Assembly: GCF_000527155.1 (NCBI RefSeq)
Contig: NZ_AZUQ01000001.1
Coordinates: 2,167,615-2,231,614 of the forward strand
Direction: 5' to 3'
Length of the DNA stretch: 64,000 nt
Source: Haloglycomyces albus DSM 45210
GTDB taxonomy: Bacteria > Actinomycetota > Actinomycetes > Mycobacteriales > Micromonosporaceae
Positions 55,232 through 64,000 of this stretch are shown piece after piece. The notes beneath the pieces are model-generated. The model was not told the origin of the DNA. It saw only the letters and a program-made list of their open reading frames with translations, and searched no databases. Numbering within the stretch: the first letter of the stretch is position 1; every line of letters begins with the position of its first letter. The translations under genes were made by a program, and so were the position numbers.

Positions 55232-56029
55232 GTGTACGTGGGACAAGCCGAAGCAATCATTCAAACCGCCGACCTGACCATTCGACGCGGTACCAAGAAC
55301 CTGCTCAACCATATCGACTGGCGCGTAGAAGCGGACCAGCGCTGGGTTATTTTGGGGCCCAACGGTGCGGGTAAAACCACCCTGCTTAATCTGGCCGCCG
55401 CCCGTTCACACCCGACCAGTGGCACCGTCGACGTCCTAGGGGAGAGGATTGGGAAGGTGGACCTCTTCGAGTTGCGACCGCGCATCGGACTGTCGACGAC
55501 CGACGTCGCCGCCTCCATCCCCAGCGAGGAAACGGCACTTGACGTCGTTCGTACCGCCGCTTGGGCCGTGGTGGGCCGCTGGCGGGAGGAGTATGATTCC
55601 TATGACACCGAAAGGGCTCAGTCCCTTCTCAATTGGCTCGGTATCGGTGATTTCGCCGAACGCAGTTTCGGGACACTCTCGGAAGGCGAGCGCAAGCGCA
55701 CTCTCATCGCGCGTGCCCTGATGACCGATCCGGAACTGTTGTTGCTGGACGAGCCGGCGGCCGGACTGGACCTGGGAGCCCGCGAGGCGCTGATCGCCAC
55801 ACTCTCGTCGCTTGCCGCGGAGGCGTCCTCGCCCGCCATGGCGGTGGTGACGCACCATGTCGAGGAGATTCCCCCGAACTTCACGCATGTGCTGATCATG
55901 TCCGACGGCGATGTGGTGGCGCAGGGTCCGATTTCGGAGACCCTGACCGCCGACGCCCTGACCAAGGCTTTCGGAATGCCTCTGCGTCTTGATTATCACG
56001 AGGGGCGCTATGGAGCGAGGGCGGCCTAA
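55232..56029 (+). CDS. Stand-alone ABC ATPase, possibly iron-type
   Basis: 265 residues from GTG (a second GTG two codons on is equally possible). Walker A ILGPNGAGKTTLLNLAAARS, signature TLSEGERKRTLIARALMTDPELLLLDEPAAGLDLGAREALI and switch VVTHHVEEIPPNFTHVLIM. This is the pattern of the ModF/YlmA-like group related to Fe-siderophore ATPases, commonly encoded without a permease. Transcribed away from the exporter operon. No permease follows; the next gene is a hydrolase. Role unknown. Confidence 0.9.
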   Translation: MYVGQAEAIIQTADLTIRRGTKNLLNHIDWRVEADQRWVILGPNGAGKTTLLNLAAARSHPTSGTVDVLGERIGKVDLFELRPRIGLSTTDVAASIPSEETALDVVRTAAWAVVGRWREEYDSYDTERAQSLLNWLGIGDFAERSFGTLSEGERKRTLIARALMTDPELLLLDEPAAGLDLGAREALIATLSSLAAEASSPAMAVVTHHVEEIPPNFTHVLIMSDGDVVAQGPISETLTADALTKAFGMPLRLDYHEGRYGARAA

Positions 56030-56075
56030 TCCAGGGACGTCGGAAAAGATGAGGACAGACTGTACGAGGTGAGAA

Positions 56076-57458
56076 GTGGAGCAGGTGAACCGCCGCAGAG
56101 GTCGGCATCCGTGGTTGACCGCTTTGATCGGAATCATGGTGGTCGTGCTCGTGAGTTCACCGACCCATGTGGTGCAGCCGGTGAACCTCACCGCGCCACC
56201 GCCGGTCACGTCTGACTTGGATGCCGAACTAGAACGCTTGCGAGCGGAGGCCGACGTCGACGTCTATGACACGCCCAAGGAAGCGGTGACGGCGGCACGA
56301 GAGGAACCGCGGTTGGCCCGGGAACGTGTACAGGCGGAGCCCAAGGGAGCCACGGGAAGCGTGGAATCCGCCGTACGTCTGCTCGCGGCCGACCCCACCG
56401 ATCTGGCGGCGAACGTGCAGGCGGAGTTCTTCGCCGGTCTGGGCGCGGATGTGAACGACTGGCTGGCGGTCGTGTTTCCGCAGGAGATGATGAACCTGGA
56501 CGGCGTGCCGCTGGACAGTAAACGATTGGCGGCCGACGTGACCGTCAGCGCGGCCCTCGAGGAGTCTCAGGGTTTCGATTCCCCTCCTCGCCCGTGGCAC
56601 ACGGGCGAGGGCCGTCCACAACGTCCCGACCTCAGCGAACTCCGGACCTCGGGACGTGACTTCGTTTACGTCGATCCCTACCTCAACGACGGGCACGGCG
56701 CGTGGATCGAAAGCGTCGGGGACATCGATGCCGCTGAGAGTCTAGCGATCCTGGTTCCAGGGGCTGCCGCGACGATCGACAACCACAATTTCGACCTTTA
56801 TTACCAGCGTGCAAAGAGCCTGGTGGACGCGGAGGACGGCGATCTGGCCGTTCTCGTCTGGGCCGGTGCTCCGTGGCCGACCGGCTGGGTGGAGTCCTCC
56901 TGGGCCGATTGGTCTCAGGTCGCGGGGAAACGGCTGGCTCGATTCAGTCGTGACATCGGCACACAATATCCGGAGAAGCACCTGACGGTCATGGGGCATT
57001 CGTACGGTGGGGCCGTCGTAGGTGAGGCCGAGCGGCACCCGATGACGGCAGAGGCGGTTCTGCATCTGGCGTCGGCCGGTATGGGCCACGGAGTGGGTGG
57101 ACCGGACGACTACTCTCAACCCTGTCGTGATCGCTACGCGATGACCGCTCCCGGTGACCCGATCTCCTATGTGCAAGGTGTGCCGGATTTTCCACTCCTG
57201 GGCCATGGGGAGGATCCGGCGAAGTTTCCCGGGATCGTCAACTTGGAACCCGGTTATCTCCCCAGTGCTCCCGATTCGGTCGACGACGAAGGAGAGCCCT
57301 TGTCGGAGAAAGGCATTCTCGGGAAGAAGGTCGAAGGAATGCATTCCCACTCGGAGGTCTTCTATCCCCATTCCGACGCATGGGAGAACGTGCTGGCCTT
57401 CATGACCGACCGGGAGCCGGCTCCGGCTGCGGAACAGCCGGAATCCTATGAATGTTGA
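56076..57458 (+). CDS. Alpha/beta hydrolase, DUF1023 type
   Basis: 460 residues from GTG. A membrane span near the N-terminus ([20 protein letters not shown]) anchors or exports it. The DUF1023 hydrolase core starts around residue 220: [25 protein letters not shown], the nucleophile elbow [17 protein letters not shown] (catalytic Ser), and the C-terminal [19 protein letters not shown] with the likely catalytic His. The family is abundant in actinobacteria; activities are mostly unknown. Its end overlaps lipB convergently by 13 nt. Confidence 0.88.
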   Translation: MEQVNRRRGRHPWLTALIGIMVVVLVSSPTHVVQPVNLTAPPPVTSDLDAELERLRAEADVDVYDTPKEAVTAAREEPRLARERVQAEPKGATGSVESAVRLLAADPTDLAANVQAEFFAGLGADVNDWLAVVFPQEMMNLDGVPLDSKRLAADVTVSAALEESQGFDSPPRPWHTGEGRPQRPDLSELRTSGRDFVYVDPYLNDGHGAWIESVGDIDAAESLAILVPGAAATIDNHNFDLYYQRAKSLVDAEDGDLAVLVWAGAPWPTGWVESSWADWSQVAGKRLARFSRDIGTQYPEKHLTVMGHSYGGAVVGEAERHPMTAEAVLHLASAGMGHGVGGPDDYSQPCRDRYAMTAPGDPISYVQGVPDFPLLGHGEDPAKFPGIVNLEPGYLPSAPDSVDDEGEPLSEKGILGKKVEGMHSHSEVFYPHSDAWENVLAFMTDREPAPAAEQPESYEC

Positions 57459-58111
57459 ACCGCGGCGGAACGCTCGTCGGGCTCGAGGAGCAATTCGAGG
57501 TGCTTTTCCACCACCGGAGTCACTTCCTCCACCGTCACTTCACGTCCCAGCTCGCGACTGAGGCTGGTGACGCCGGCGTCGGTGATCGCGCACGGCGCGA
57601 TACGGTCGTAAAAGCTCATGTCCGGATTACAGTTGAGAGCGAAGCCGTGCATGGTTGTCGCCCAGCGGACGCGCACTCCGATGGCACAGATTTTTCGTTC
57701 GGGTCCTTGGTCGTCGGCGGGAAGCCAGACGCCTGTCCGATCCTTCATGCGACCGCGAGCCGAGGTGACTCCGAATTCGTGGCAGACGGCCGAAATCAGA
57801 TCTTCGACCCGCCGCACGTAAGCGACGACGTCCACTCCGTGTTTCAGTTTGACAATGGGGTATCCGACGATCTGTCCCGGCCCGTGCCAGGTGATCTGGC
57901 CACCTCGGTCCACTGTCACCACCGGTGTGTCGTCTTGGGGAAGCGCCCACGCCTGGGTACGGCGACCTGCGGTGTAGACGCTGGGGTGCTGTAGTAGGAC
58001 GACGGTGTCGTCGATGGCGTCGTCGATGCGTTCTTGCTGGAGTTCCTTCTGCCAGTCCCACGCCTCGCGGTATTCGATGAGGCCTCGATGCAGCACATGA
58101 ATCTTTGACAC
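57446..58111 (-). CDS. lipB: Octanoyltransferase LipB
   Basis: 221 residues from GTG. Transfers octanoyl from acyl-carrier protein to lipoyl-dependent enzymes, the first step of lipoate synthesis. Motifs: [38 protein letters not shown], the catalytic Lys in [12 protein letters not shown] and catalytic Cys in [15 protein letters not shown]. Converges on the DUF1023 gene. lipA is not in the window. Confidence 0.96.
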   Translation of the reverse strand: MSKIHVLHRGLIEYREAWDWQKELQQERIDDAIDDTVVLLQHPSVYTAGRRTQAWALPQDDTPVVTVDRGGQITWHGPGQIVGYPIVKLKHGVDVVAYVRRVEDLISAVCHEFGVTSARGRMKDRTGVWLPADDQGPERKICAIGVRVRWATTMHGFALNCNPDMSFYDRIAPCAITDAGVTSLSRELGREVTVEEVTPVVEKHLELLLEPDERSAAVQHS

Positions 58112-58343
58112 GCCATTAGTCTAGCGCGCCGCCCAAGAGTTCGATGATTCTCGAATTAAAATGGGTGCACATGAGGTAGTCGTGATGACTCGCAGTGTTG
58201 GGGAACATAACGGTTTGAAAACACCTGAGCAACATCCCGCACCCAGGGGATGAATTCGGTTTGTGTACGACGTAGAGTCAGAGAATCCCCCGACACGTAT
58301 GCGCGCGTGTCGAGTATCAACAACGTTGTTAATCAGAACTTGA

Positions 58344-59327
58344 ATGGAGACGCGAATGCTGCGTAAAGCAGGACGTGTGCTGGCCCCGATAGCGGCCGGA
58401 GCCCTTCTGTTCACCGCCGCCTGCGGTGACAATGTCGGAACCGAGGACGTTGAAGAGGGCGAAGACCGCGACACCATGGAACTGGGTACCGGTTCCACCG
58501 GAGGTGACTACTACCCCTTCGGTACCGGCATCGCCGACATGTGGTCGCAAAAGACCGACATTAAGGTCAGTGGTATTGAAACCGGAGCGTCGGTTGAGAA
58601 CCTCACCAAGATCAGCCAAGGGGAGATGGACCTCGGTATGGCGGTGAACGGCACCGCCACCGGCGCTCAGGCCGGGGAAGGCGACTTCGCCGAAGTCGAG
58701 GCGAACTTCCAGTTCATGGGGAACCTCTACCCCGAGGTCATGCACATCGTCGCCACCGAGGAATCGGGGATCGAAACGATCGACGATCTCGAAGGACAGC
58801 GCGTCGCCCTGGGACCGGACGGTTCGGGTACCGCGGCGCTGTCGGAGACCATTCTGGAAACCGCCGGTGTCGAAGTGGACGGCTTCCACGACGGTTTCGG
58901 CGACGCCGGTAACAAGATGCGTGACGGTCAACTGGACGCCGCCTTTGGAATTCTCTCGGTACCGTCCTCCACGATCACCGAGGTCGCCAATGCCATTGAC
59001 ATCAACTTCGTGGAGATTCCCAGCGAATTGAGCGAAGAGCTCCGTTCCAACGATCCGACGATGTCCACCTACACGATTGAGGACGGTGACTACGAAGGCG
59101 TCTCCGGCGACTGGACCACCGTTTCCAACTGGGCCTCGATCTACTGTGACCCGGCACTGAGCGAGGACCAGGTATACGAACTGACCAAGGCGCTGTACGA
59201 GGACATCGGCGACGTCAGCCACGCGCTGTCGGGGAACGTTGAGATCGAAAACGCCGTGAAGGGGCTGCAGGGGATTGAAATCCACCCCGGCGCGAAGCGT
59301 TACTTCGAGGAGCAAGACCTCCTGTAA
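58344..59327 (+). CDS. TAXI-family TRAP transporter solute-binding lipoprotein
   Basis: 327 residues from ATG 58344, or 323 from Met 58356, which gives a neater signal. Lipoprotein signal peptide with lipobox: VLAPIAAGALLFTAACGDN. The TAXI signature STGGDYYPFGTGIADMWSQK follows, with GMAVNGTATGAQAG and VALGPDGSGTAALSETIL. TAXI proteins bind small dicarboxylates or amino acids and deliver them to a fused TRAP permease, which lies 0.4 kb downstream. Glutamate is a known ligand in one thermophile; here it is not determined. Confidence 0.93.
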   Translation: METRMLRKAGRVLAPIAAGALLFTAACGDNVGTEDVEEGEDRDTMELGTGSTGGDYYPFGTGIADMWSQKTDIKVSGIETGASVENLTKISQGEMDLGMAVNGTATGAQAGEGDFAEVEANFQFMGNLYPEVMHIVATEESGIETIDDLEGQRVALGPDGSGTAALSETILETAGVEVDGFHDGFGDAGNKMRDGQLDAAFGILSVPSSTITEVANAIDINFVEIPSELSEELRSNDPTMSTYTIEDGDYEGVSGDWTTVSNWASIYCDPALSEDQVYELTKALYEDIGDVSHALSGNVEIENAVKGLQGIEIHPGAKRYFEEQDLL

Positions 59328-59389
59328 GGGTCGTGTTGCTACCTGCGAATCGCATGTGAGACGCATGCGGGTATAAAGAATAAGGCTCT

Positions 59390-59401
59390 CTTGACGTCAA
59401 G
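59390..59401. repeat. 12-bp palindrome CTTGACGTCAAG
   Basis: A perfect palindrome 62 nt after the TAXI stop and 6 nt before the large hairpin. A possible operator for the permease half of the operon. Confidence 0.4.
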
Positions 59402-59407
59402 AAGCCC

Positions 59408-59455
59408 TTAGCGCGATAACCAGGCGAGATATAACTCGCCTGGTTATCGCGCTAA
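59408..59455. terminator. Very strong hairpin between TAXI and permease genes
   Basis: TTAGCGCGATAACCAGGCGAG pairs without mismatch with 59435-59455 (21 bp), with a 6-nt loop ATATAA. No T-run follows on the plus strand. It may act as a partial terminator or mRNA-stabilising 3' end, so that the binding protein is made in excess of the permease. Confidence 0.75.
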
Positions 59456-59739
59456 GAGAAGGAATCATCTCCGAATCGGTCGCGGGTCATCATCACCCGC
59501 AATCCGAAGCAGCGGATCCTGTTGGGACCTTCCGCCGATATACCGTTCAGTTCGATCGTGCGGTTGACGCGACTGTGACGACCGGAAAGCGTCGGATCGG
59601 TGACGATGCGGTGGAACGGGGTCTGTTGGAGGAGAGGTATCGGGTTGCGCGCGGATCGAGTCCGGTGCGACCGGTTGACGACGATTGTGGTGAGATCCCA
59701 TTTCACCAGGCAGTGCAATTCCCCGGAAAGGCGTGATCG
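59456..59739. other. 284-nt gap between TAXI hairpin and permease
   Basis: TAXI operons often carry a DUF1850 gene here. I translated all plus frames and saw no HSV-type DUF1850 signature and no start with a good ribosome site. Open stretches on both strands look composition-driven. The ribosome site GGAAAGG for the permease is at the right edge. Confidence 0.5.
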
Positions 59740-62133
59740 ATGGCGAATGCGCAGACCGATGCGAACGACGCATCGGAGGAGACGGTCGCCTATGACCGCG
59801 AACAAGCGGCCCGTGACATTCAAGCCCTATCGCAGGCAGAGCCGGTTACGGAAACCGGACCGATCCGCACCGACCTCAGTGCGGTATGGAAATGGATCAT
59901 ATGGACCATCGCCCTCAGTATGAGCCTGTTCCATCTCTGGATGGGATGGCGCGGAACTCTTCCGACGCTGGAGAGTGGTTCCATACACCTCGCCTTCGGG
60001 CTGGCCCTCATCTTCCTCGCCTATAAGCCCAGACGAGGGCGGGAATGGGGCCTCGAGGAGGAATATCGCGGTCCGGACGTATCTCCGGCTACGCGAATCC
60101 GGGGGTACCTTTTCGGCACCGAATCCGGTCGAGGCGTGATATGGACGGCTCTTCTGGTGGGGATTCTCCTCTACCTGACGTCGATCGCCGAAATGAACGT
60201 CGCGATCATCGTTCCCTCCTTGGCGGTCATCGCGCTGGTGCAGTCCACCCGAGTACTGCGCCTCGACTTCGGTGGGATTCCCGTAGCCGACGTGGTACTC
60301 GCCGTCTTGGCGGTGTGGGCCGCCTACTGGATCTTTACCCACCAACGGCAGGAATTTTGGCGCGACGAAGGTGAATTCACGGCAGCGGCACTGGCGGCGG
60401 CCACGGTGGGAACCTTGCTGGTGCTGGTAGCGGCCGTTCGCGCGGTTGGTCTGGCGCTGGGAATCGTCTGCGGTCTCATGTTCGCCTATGCTCTGTACGG
60501 ACGAGCCATGCCCGACTTCCTGTACCACGGTGGCCGCGATCCGGAATCGATCCTGGAGACCTCGTTTCTGGGTACCACGGGTATTTTCGGCACCCCCCTC
60601 CAGGTGTCATACACCACAATATTCCTATTCATGATTTTTGCGGCCTTGCTGCAGTCCACCGGAATGGAACGCTTCTTCACCAACCTGGCCCTGGCCCTGG
60701 CCGGGAAACGAGTGGGTGGAACGGCGAAGGTCGGCGTCATCACCAGTGTTTTCTCCGGAACCATCACCGGTTCCTCGGTGGCCAATACGGTGTCCAACGG
60801 CGCGTTCACCATTCCCATGATGCGCCGCTCGGGCTATAAACGAGATTTCGCCGGTGCGGTGGAAGCGGCGTCGTCGACCGGTGGACAGATCGCTCCGCCG
60901 ATCATGGGTGCGGGGGCCTTCCTTATGTTGGCTCTCATCGGAAACGGCGTTACCTATCGCGAAATCATGCTGGTGGCGATCGTTCCGGCGGTGCTGTTCT
61001 TTACCGCGCAGTTCATCATCGTCCACTATGTTTCCAAACGGGAGGGGATTACCGGGCTTCCCAAGGAGGAACTACCGAACGGACTGCGACTACTGCTGCG
61101 GCAGGGATACCTGCTATTGCCGCTCGTGGTCATCGTGGTCATCATTTCCTCCGGTAAGACGGCCAACGCCGCCGCCTTTGAGGCGATCTTCTGGACCATC
61201 GGAATCAACTTCGCGGTACAGCTGATTTTCTTCCTGCGTGGATTCCTGAAAGCCGACGCGGACGGAGGTCGTTGGGCGGCAGGGGTTTCCGCTTGGAAGC
61301 GGCTGGACTATCGCCTGACTCCCTTCGCTTTGCTGCAAACCTTGGTGAACGCGGCGAAGATGGCGCTCCCCGTCGTGGCGGCCACGGCGGCGGCCGGAAT
61401 CATCGCCGGAATGATCAACGGAACCGGACTGGGCGGTTCCCTGGGAACCCGTCTGCTGCGGCTGGGACAGGACTTGGGAGCGGATATACCGTTCATTGAC
61501 AATGCGGAACTGTACTTGGTTCTGCTCTTCACCGTCATCGCCTGCTTGATTCTGGGGATCGGATTGCCGACCACGGCGAACTTCGTGGTGATGTACACCG
61601 TCGCCGTGCCGACCGTGGTCGAACTGATTCAACCGCGATACGACGCCATCGGATTGACCGAACTGCAGGTCATGATCGTGGCCTCACTGTTCGTGTACTA
61701 CTACGGCGTACTCGCCGATATCACTCCACCGGTATGTTTGGCGGCCTTCGCGGCGGCCGGAATTTCGGGGGGATCTCCGATGAAGACCGGTGTTCAGTCG
61801 GTACGAATCGCGATTTCCGGATTCGTGGTGCCGTTCGCGTTCATTTTGACCCCGGAAATGCTGATGCTGGGTGGCGACTGGCTGGCCTCCGGCGTAGCCA
61901 TCGTGGCCGCTATCGCTGGAATTACGGCCATTGGAGCGGCCTTCGCCGGATTCTGGGACGTCAAACTGCTGTGGTATGAACGCCTGGGTCTGTTGGCGGC
62001 CGGTGCGCTCCTGCTGGGAGGTTCATGGACCACCGACCTTATCGGTCTAGTGGTGGGAGGACTGGCATTGGCCTCGCACTTCGCCCGCAAGAAGGCGGGG
62101 CGAGGAGAGACCGTGCAGCCTACCGCCGGATAG
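59740..62133 (+). CDS. TRAP transporter fused permease (TAXI type)
   Basis: 797 residues, about 18 spans. The small (DctQ-like, four-span) and large (DctM-like) permease subunits are fused. The DctM core has GTAKVGVITSVFSGTITGSSVANTVSNGAFTIPMMRRSGYKRDFAGAVEAASSTGGQIAPPIMGAGAFLML, the family hallmark, repeated weakly as ILGIGLPTTANFVVMYTVAVP and VLADITPPVCLAAFAAAGISGGSPMKTGVQSVRIAISGF. It works with the upstream lipoprotein, driven by an ion gradient. Substrate unknown. Confidence 0.95.
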   Translation: MANAQTDANDASEETVAYDREQAARDIQALSQAEPVTETGPIRTDLSAVWKWIIWTIALSMSLFHLWMGWRGTLPTLESGSIHLAFGLALIFLAYKPRRGREWGLEEEYRGPDVSPATRIRGYLFGTESGRGVIWTALLVGILLYLTSIAEMNVAIIVPSLAVIALVQSTRVLRLDFGGIPVADVVLAVLAVWAAYWIFTHQRQEFWRDEGEFTAAALAAATVGTLLVLVAAVRAVGLALGIVCGLMFAYALYGRAMPDFLYHGGRDPESILETSFLGTTGIFGTPLQVSYTTIFLFMIFAALLQSTGMERFFTNLALALAGKRVGGTAKVGVITSVFSGTITGSSVANTVSNGAFTIPMMRRSGYKRDFAGAVEAASSTGGQIAPPIMGAGAFLMLALIGNGVTYREIMLVAIVPAVLFFTAQFIIVHYVSKREGITGLPKEELPNGLRLLLRQGYLLLPLVVIVVIISSGKTANAAAFEAIFWTIGINFAVQLIFFLRGFLKADADGGRWAAGVSAWKRLDYRLTPFALLQTLVNAAKMALPVVAATAAAGIIAGMINGTGLGGSLGTRLLRLGQDLGADIPFIDNAELYLVLLFTVIACLILGIGLPTTANFVVMYTVAVPTVVELIQPRYDAIGLTELQVMIVASLFVYYYGVLADITPPVCLAAFAAAGISGGSPMKTGVQSVRIAISGFVVPFAFILTPEMLMLGGDWLASGVAIVAAIAGITAIGAAFAGFWDVKLLWYERLGLLAAGALLLGGSWTTDLIGLVVGGLALASHFARKKAGRGETVQPTAG

Positions 62134-62147
62134 GTAGGTTCGCCCGA

Positions 62148-62190
62148 CGGAAAGGGCCGGAAGTCGCTCACCGACTTCCGGCCCTTTCCG
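62148..62190 (+). terminator. Terminator after the TRAP permease
   Basis: A perfect 19-bp stem (CGGAAAGGGCCGGAAGTCG with its complement at 62172-62190), loop CTCAC, starting 15 nt after the stop. Stable enough to end transcription. Confidence 0.8.
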
Positions 62191-62264
62191 CGTCGAGACT
62201 TCGAAACCGGTCGGTGCGACGGCGTGTCACGGAGGTCAACGACGACTCGCTTGCTAATCTGAGC

Positions 62265-62293
62265 TTATTAATAATAGTAATCGTTTTCAACAA
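62265..62293 (-). promoter_or_regulatory. Zur/Fur-like box upstream of the CooC-like gene
   Basis: On the minus strand the region reads GTTGAAAACGATTACTATTA, continuing TTAATAA. The left half matches actinobacterial Zur boxes (TGAAAACGATT) well; the right half is a weaker AT-rich inverse. It is unusually AT-rich and lies 22 nt before the start codon, where it would overlap the promoter. Confidence 0.5.
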
Positions 62294-62315
62294 GCGACAC
62301 GATAAGGAGCTCGGA

Positions 62316-63278
62316 GTGAAAATCGCATTCGTCGGTAAGGGTGGATCGGGAAAGACGACCCTGGCTTCGCTGTTCGCGCGTCACGCGGCTGACGCCGGAA
62401 GCCGAGTCATGGCGCTGGACGCCGACATCAATCAACATTTCGCCACCGCTCTGGGGATGGACCCGGAAACGGCCGAACGGCATCCGCGCTTGGCCGAGTA
62501 CATGAGCGATCTGAAAACACTGCTCCGGGGCTCGAATCCACGTATTCCGAACAACGACCTCATGTTGAAGACGACCCCTCCCGGGCCCGGTTCAACCTTG
62601 CTGACTCTCGAGGACGACAACCCCGTCTTCGAGGCGGCGTTCAGCCGGATCGGTGACATCCGCTTCGCCGCCACCGGGGGCTTTGACACCGAAGACCTCG
62701 GAATCGCTTGCTATCACTCCAAGGTCGGGGCGGTGGAGATGATTCTCAACCACTTGATCGATCGCACGGATGAGTTCGTGGTCGTGGACATGGTCGCGGG
62801 GGCGGAGGCCTTCGCCTCCGGCATGTTCACTCGATTCGACCATACGTTCCTGGTTTGCGAACCCACCCTGCGCAGTGTGGGGGTTTACGAGCAGTATGCG
62901 GCCTATGCGGCCGATTACGACGTCAATATCGCCGTTATCGGAAATAAGATCGACGAAGACGACGATATCGAATTTCTCAAACGGCACGTCGGCGATGATC
63001 TCGCGGCGGTGGTGGGGAGGTCCCGATACGTCAAAGCCGCCGAACGCGGTGTCGTCGGTCCGATATCCGAGCTGGAGCCGGACAACCGACAGGCGATCGA
63101 CCGGCTGCACCGTTGCGCGACGACGGCGACCAAAAACTGGACCAAATTCAGCCGACAAGCTCATGAATTCCATGCCCGTGCCGCCAAATCATGGGGCAAC
63201 GACCGTACCGGTTCGGATCTCACCCAACAGATCGTTTCGGATTACATCCTCGGCCCTCATCTTCTACCCGAGGTATAG
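62316..63278 (+). CDS. CooC/MinD-like P-loop ATPase
   Basis: 320 residues from GTG 62316 (VKIAFVGKGGSGKTTLASLFARHAADAG), with AAGGAGC upstream; frames extending further upstream are not real. Deviant Walker A GKGGSGKTT as in CooC, which inserts nickel into CO dehydrogenase. ALDADINQHFATALG, FVVVDMVAGAEAFASGMFTRFDHTFLVCEPT and IAVIGNKIDEDDDIEFL follow. The CooC Cys-x-Cys is not seen. No CODH or hydrogenase genes are in the window. The upstream Zur/Fur-like site hints at metal-linked regulation. Confidence 0.85.
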   Translation: MKIAFVGKGGSGKTTLASLFARHAADAGSRVMALDADINQHFATALGMDPETAERHPRLAEYMSDLKTLLRGSNPRIPNNDLMLKTTPPGPGSTLLTLEDDNPVFEAAFSRIGDIRFAATGGFDTEDLGIACYHSKVGAVEMILNHLIDRTDEFVVVDMVAGAEAFASGMFTRFDHTFLVCEPTLRSVGVYEQYAAYAADYDVNIAVIGNKIDEDDDIEFLKRHVGDDLAAVVGRSRYVKAAERGVVGPISELEPDNRQAIDRLHRCATTATKNWTKFSRQAHEFHARAAKSWGNDRTGSDLTQQIVSDYILGPHLLPEV

Positions 63279-63437
63279 CGCCTGTTGGCCATCGCGCCGA
63301 TCCGCCCGTACCCGACATCTTGGGGATTGTCGTCTGGACGTTTTGCGTGCGGGAACGGCCATGGGTCGTTTAAGCGACAGCGATCGGCTCATTCCTTATT
63401 GACAATGATGTGCAACGTTCTGTGAGAGGAGAATCGT

Positions 63438-63848
63438 ATGTCCCTTGACGTACCAGAACAACTATTGGCCAAAGCGGAGCGGGGAAACGTGGAGGACTCC
63501 GAATTCGTGGAGTGCATCCGCACGTCTCTGCCCTTCGCCTGGGAAGTGATCAGCCGGGTCGTGGACGATCTCAAGAACGGCGTCGCCTCGTCGACGGGTT
63601 CGACCCAGTTCGCCGACAACACCACGCCGCCTCCCGACGAGGTGTCGCGCGGGCAACTGCTACGAGTGCTCGCCTCCGACTCCATGCGGGACGTCCTGGA
63701 GCGGTACTTCGGAGTCAAACTGGCGTTTCAGAACTGCCATCGGGTTGCCGCGTTCCCGCCCACCGAGGTTTCTTCGGGAACATACCAGGCGTTCGTCTCT
63801 CCACGCGGACAGCTGTTGAACCAATCGCCGGAACTACGCGATTGTTAG
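63438..63848 (+). CDS. Conserved actinobacterial hypothetical protein
   Basis: 136 residues, GAGAGGAGA ribosome site. Reads MSLDVPEQLLAKAERGNVED, then FVECIRTSLPFAWEVISRVVDDL, PPPDEVSRGQLLRVLASDSMRDVLERYFGVKLAFQNCHRVAAFP and ends QLLNQSPELRDC. Very similar proteins of the same length occur in streptomycetes, including the invariant C-terminal NQSPELRDC with a terminal Cys. No domain of known function and no membrane span; probably cytoplasmic. It follows the CooC-like gene by 159 nt and might share its control. Confidence 0.82.
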   Translation: MSLDVPEQLLAKAERGNVEDSEFVECIRTSLPFAWEVISRVVDDLKNGVASSTGSTQFADNTTPPPDEVSRGQLLRVLASDSMRDVLERYFGVKLAFQNCHRVAAFPPTEVSSGTYQAFVSPRGQLLNQSPELRDC

Positions 63849-63880
63849 GAATCGCCGCTTACCCACTTTCGGCTCGTATC

Positions 63881-63904
63881 GGCCTACCTCGTCGCGAGGT
63901 GGGC
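63881..63904 (+). terminator. Hairpin after the conserved hypothetical gene
   Basis: GGCCTACCTCG pairs with CGAGGTGGGCC (one T-G wobble), 2-nt loop, 32 nt after the stop. No T-run. Confidence 0.55.
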
Positions 63905-63979
63905 CGGAGCCGCTTATGACGGAAATGATCGACCTCTCACCGGGGTTACCGCCCTCGTGACGGCCTGTATTCTGGAGGC

Positions 63980-64000
63980 ATGTCAGTTGCCGTGCGTGTG
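63980..64000 (+). CDS. Start of next gene, cut by window edge
   Basis: ATG at 63980 preceded by TGGAGGC, reading MSVAVRV to the window end. The ribosome site supports a real start, with TATTCT just upstream as a possible -10. Too short to identify. Confidence 0.45.

Noticed and set aside
59452-59823. Minus-strand 123-codon frame opposite the TAXI-permease gap, considered as a DUF1850 gene
   Set aside because: No DUF1850 motif, overlaps the permease start, and its end lies inside the hairpin.
1-64000. CRISPR arrays, prophage genes, rRNA operons
   Set aside because: No spaced direct repeats, phage structural genes or rRNA-like sequence seen on reading the window.

Overview
The window is a chromosomal segment of a Gram-positive actinobacterium. 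The evidence is a DivIVA/Wag31-SepF-YggT cell-division neighbourhood, a PriA-type isomerase in the his operon, an F80/Q198-type isobutyryl-CoA mutase, a 180-kDa-class NAD-glutamate dehydrogenase, many GTG starts and a MinD-like ATPase of the kind found in actinobacteria. Base composition looks moderate for the phylum (about 60% GC by eye). A Glycomycetaceae-like organism would fit, but that is only a guess.

Layout. 1-2.0 kb: a leftward MoxR-DUF58 pair. 2.05-5.1 kb: leuS behind what looks like a leaderless leucine leader peptide plus attenuator. 5.2-14.7 kb: the distal cell-division cluster ftsQ-ftsZ-yggS-sepF-yggT-wag31, followed by a small membrane protein, a DksA/TraR-like protein, lspA and rluD. 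The upstream mur/ftsW genes are missing and leuS sits in their place. This block is interrupted by a 1.27-kb gene-free segment bounded by a perfect 24-bp inverted repeat. After rluD there is a decayed tnpB end with an IS200/IS605-type right-end hairpin. 14.9-22.6 kb: a leftward histidine-utilisation operon (hutU, M20 hydrolase, hutF, hutI, hutH) with a GNAT gene downstream. 23.1-29.8 kb: a MinD/ParA-like ATPase, a membrane protein and hisD-hisC-hisB-small membrane protein-hisH-priA. 29.9-40.7 kb: VOC protein, RidA protein, icmA, SDR, AT3-SGNH acyltransferase, a DCC/HTTM membrane group, RNase HI, a CnoX-like thioredoxin-TPR protein and an arginase-fold protein. 40.7-44.8 kb: a leftward five-gene group (DUF4178, DUF2617, DUF4247, DUF350, membrane-anchored aminopropyltransferase-like), the least understood system here. 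45.3-50.1 kb: NAD-GDH. 50.6-56.0 kb: a ROK regulator and ABC transporters, including two tandem paralogous permeases. 56.1-58.1 kb: a DUF1023 hydrolase and lipB. 58.3-62.1 kb: a TAXI-TRAP transporter with a strong hairpin between the binding protein and the permease. 62.3-63.9 kb: a CooC-like ATPase behind a Zur/Fur-like box and a conserved small protein.

How the genes connect. The hut operon makes glutamate, which the NAD-GDH can oxidise to 2-oxoglutarate. The M20 hydrolase sits where the last hut step (N-formylglutamate deformylation) should be, because no hutG is visible. The his operon opposes it on the other strand. Several proteins have lost signature catalytic residues (SDR Lys, arginase His ligands, SGNH Asp/His, ROK zinc cysteines), which argues for caution in naming activities. 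Two host ORFs (the membrane protein at 10.7 kb and the GNAT at 15 kb) run into mobile-element ends and appear to have acquired element-encoded C-termini.

All calls come from reading the sequence by eye and from knowledge of families. No database search, alignment or folding was run.
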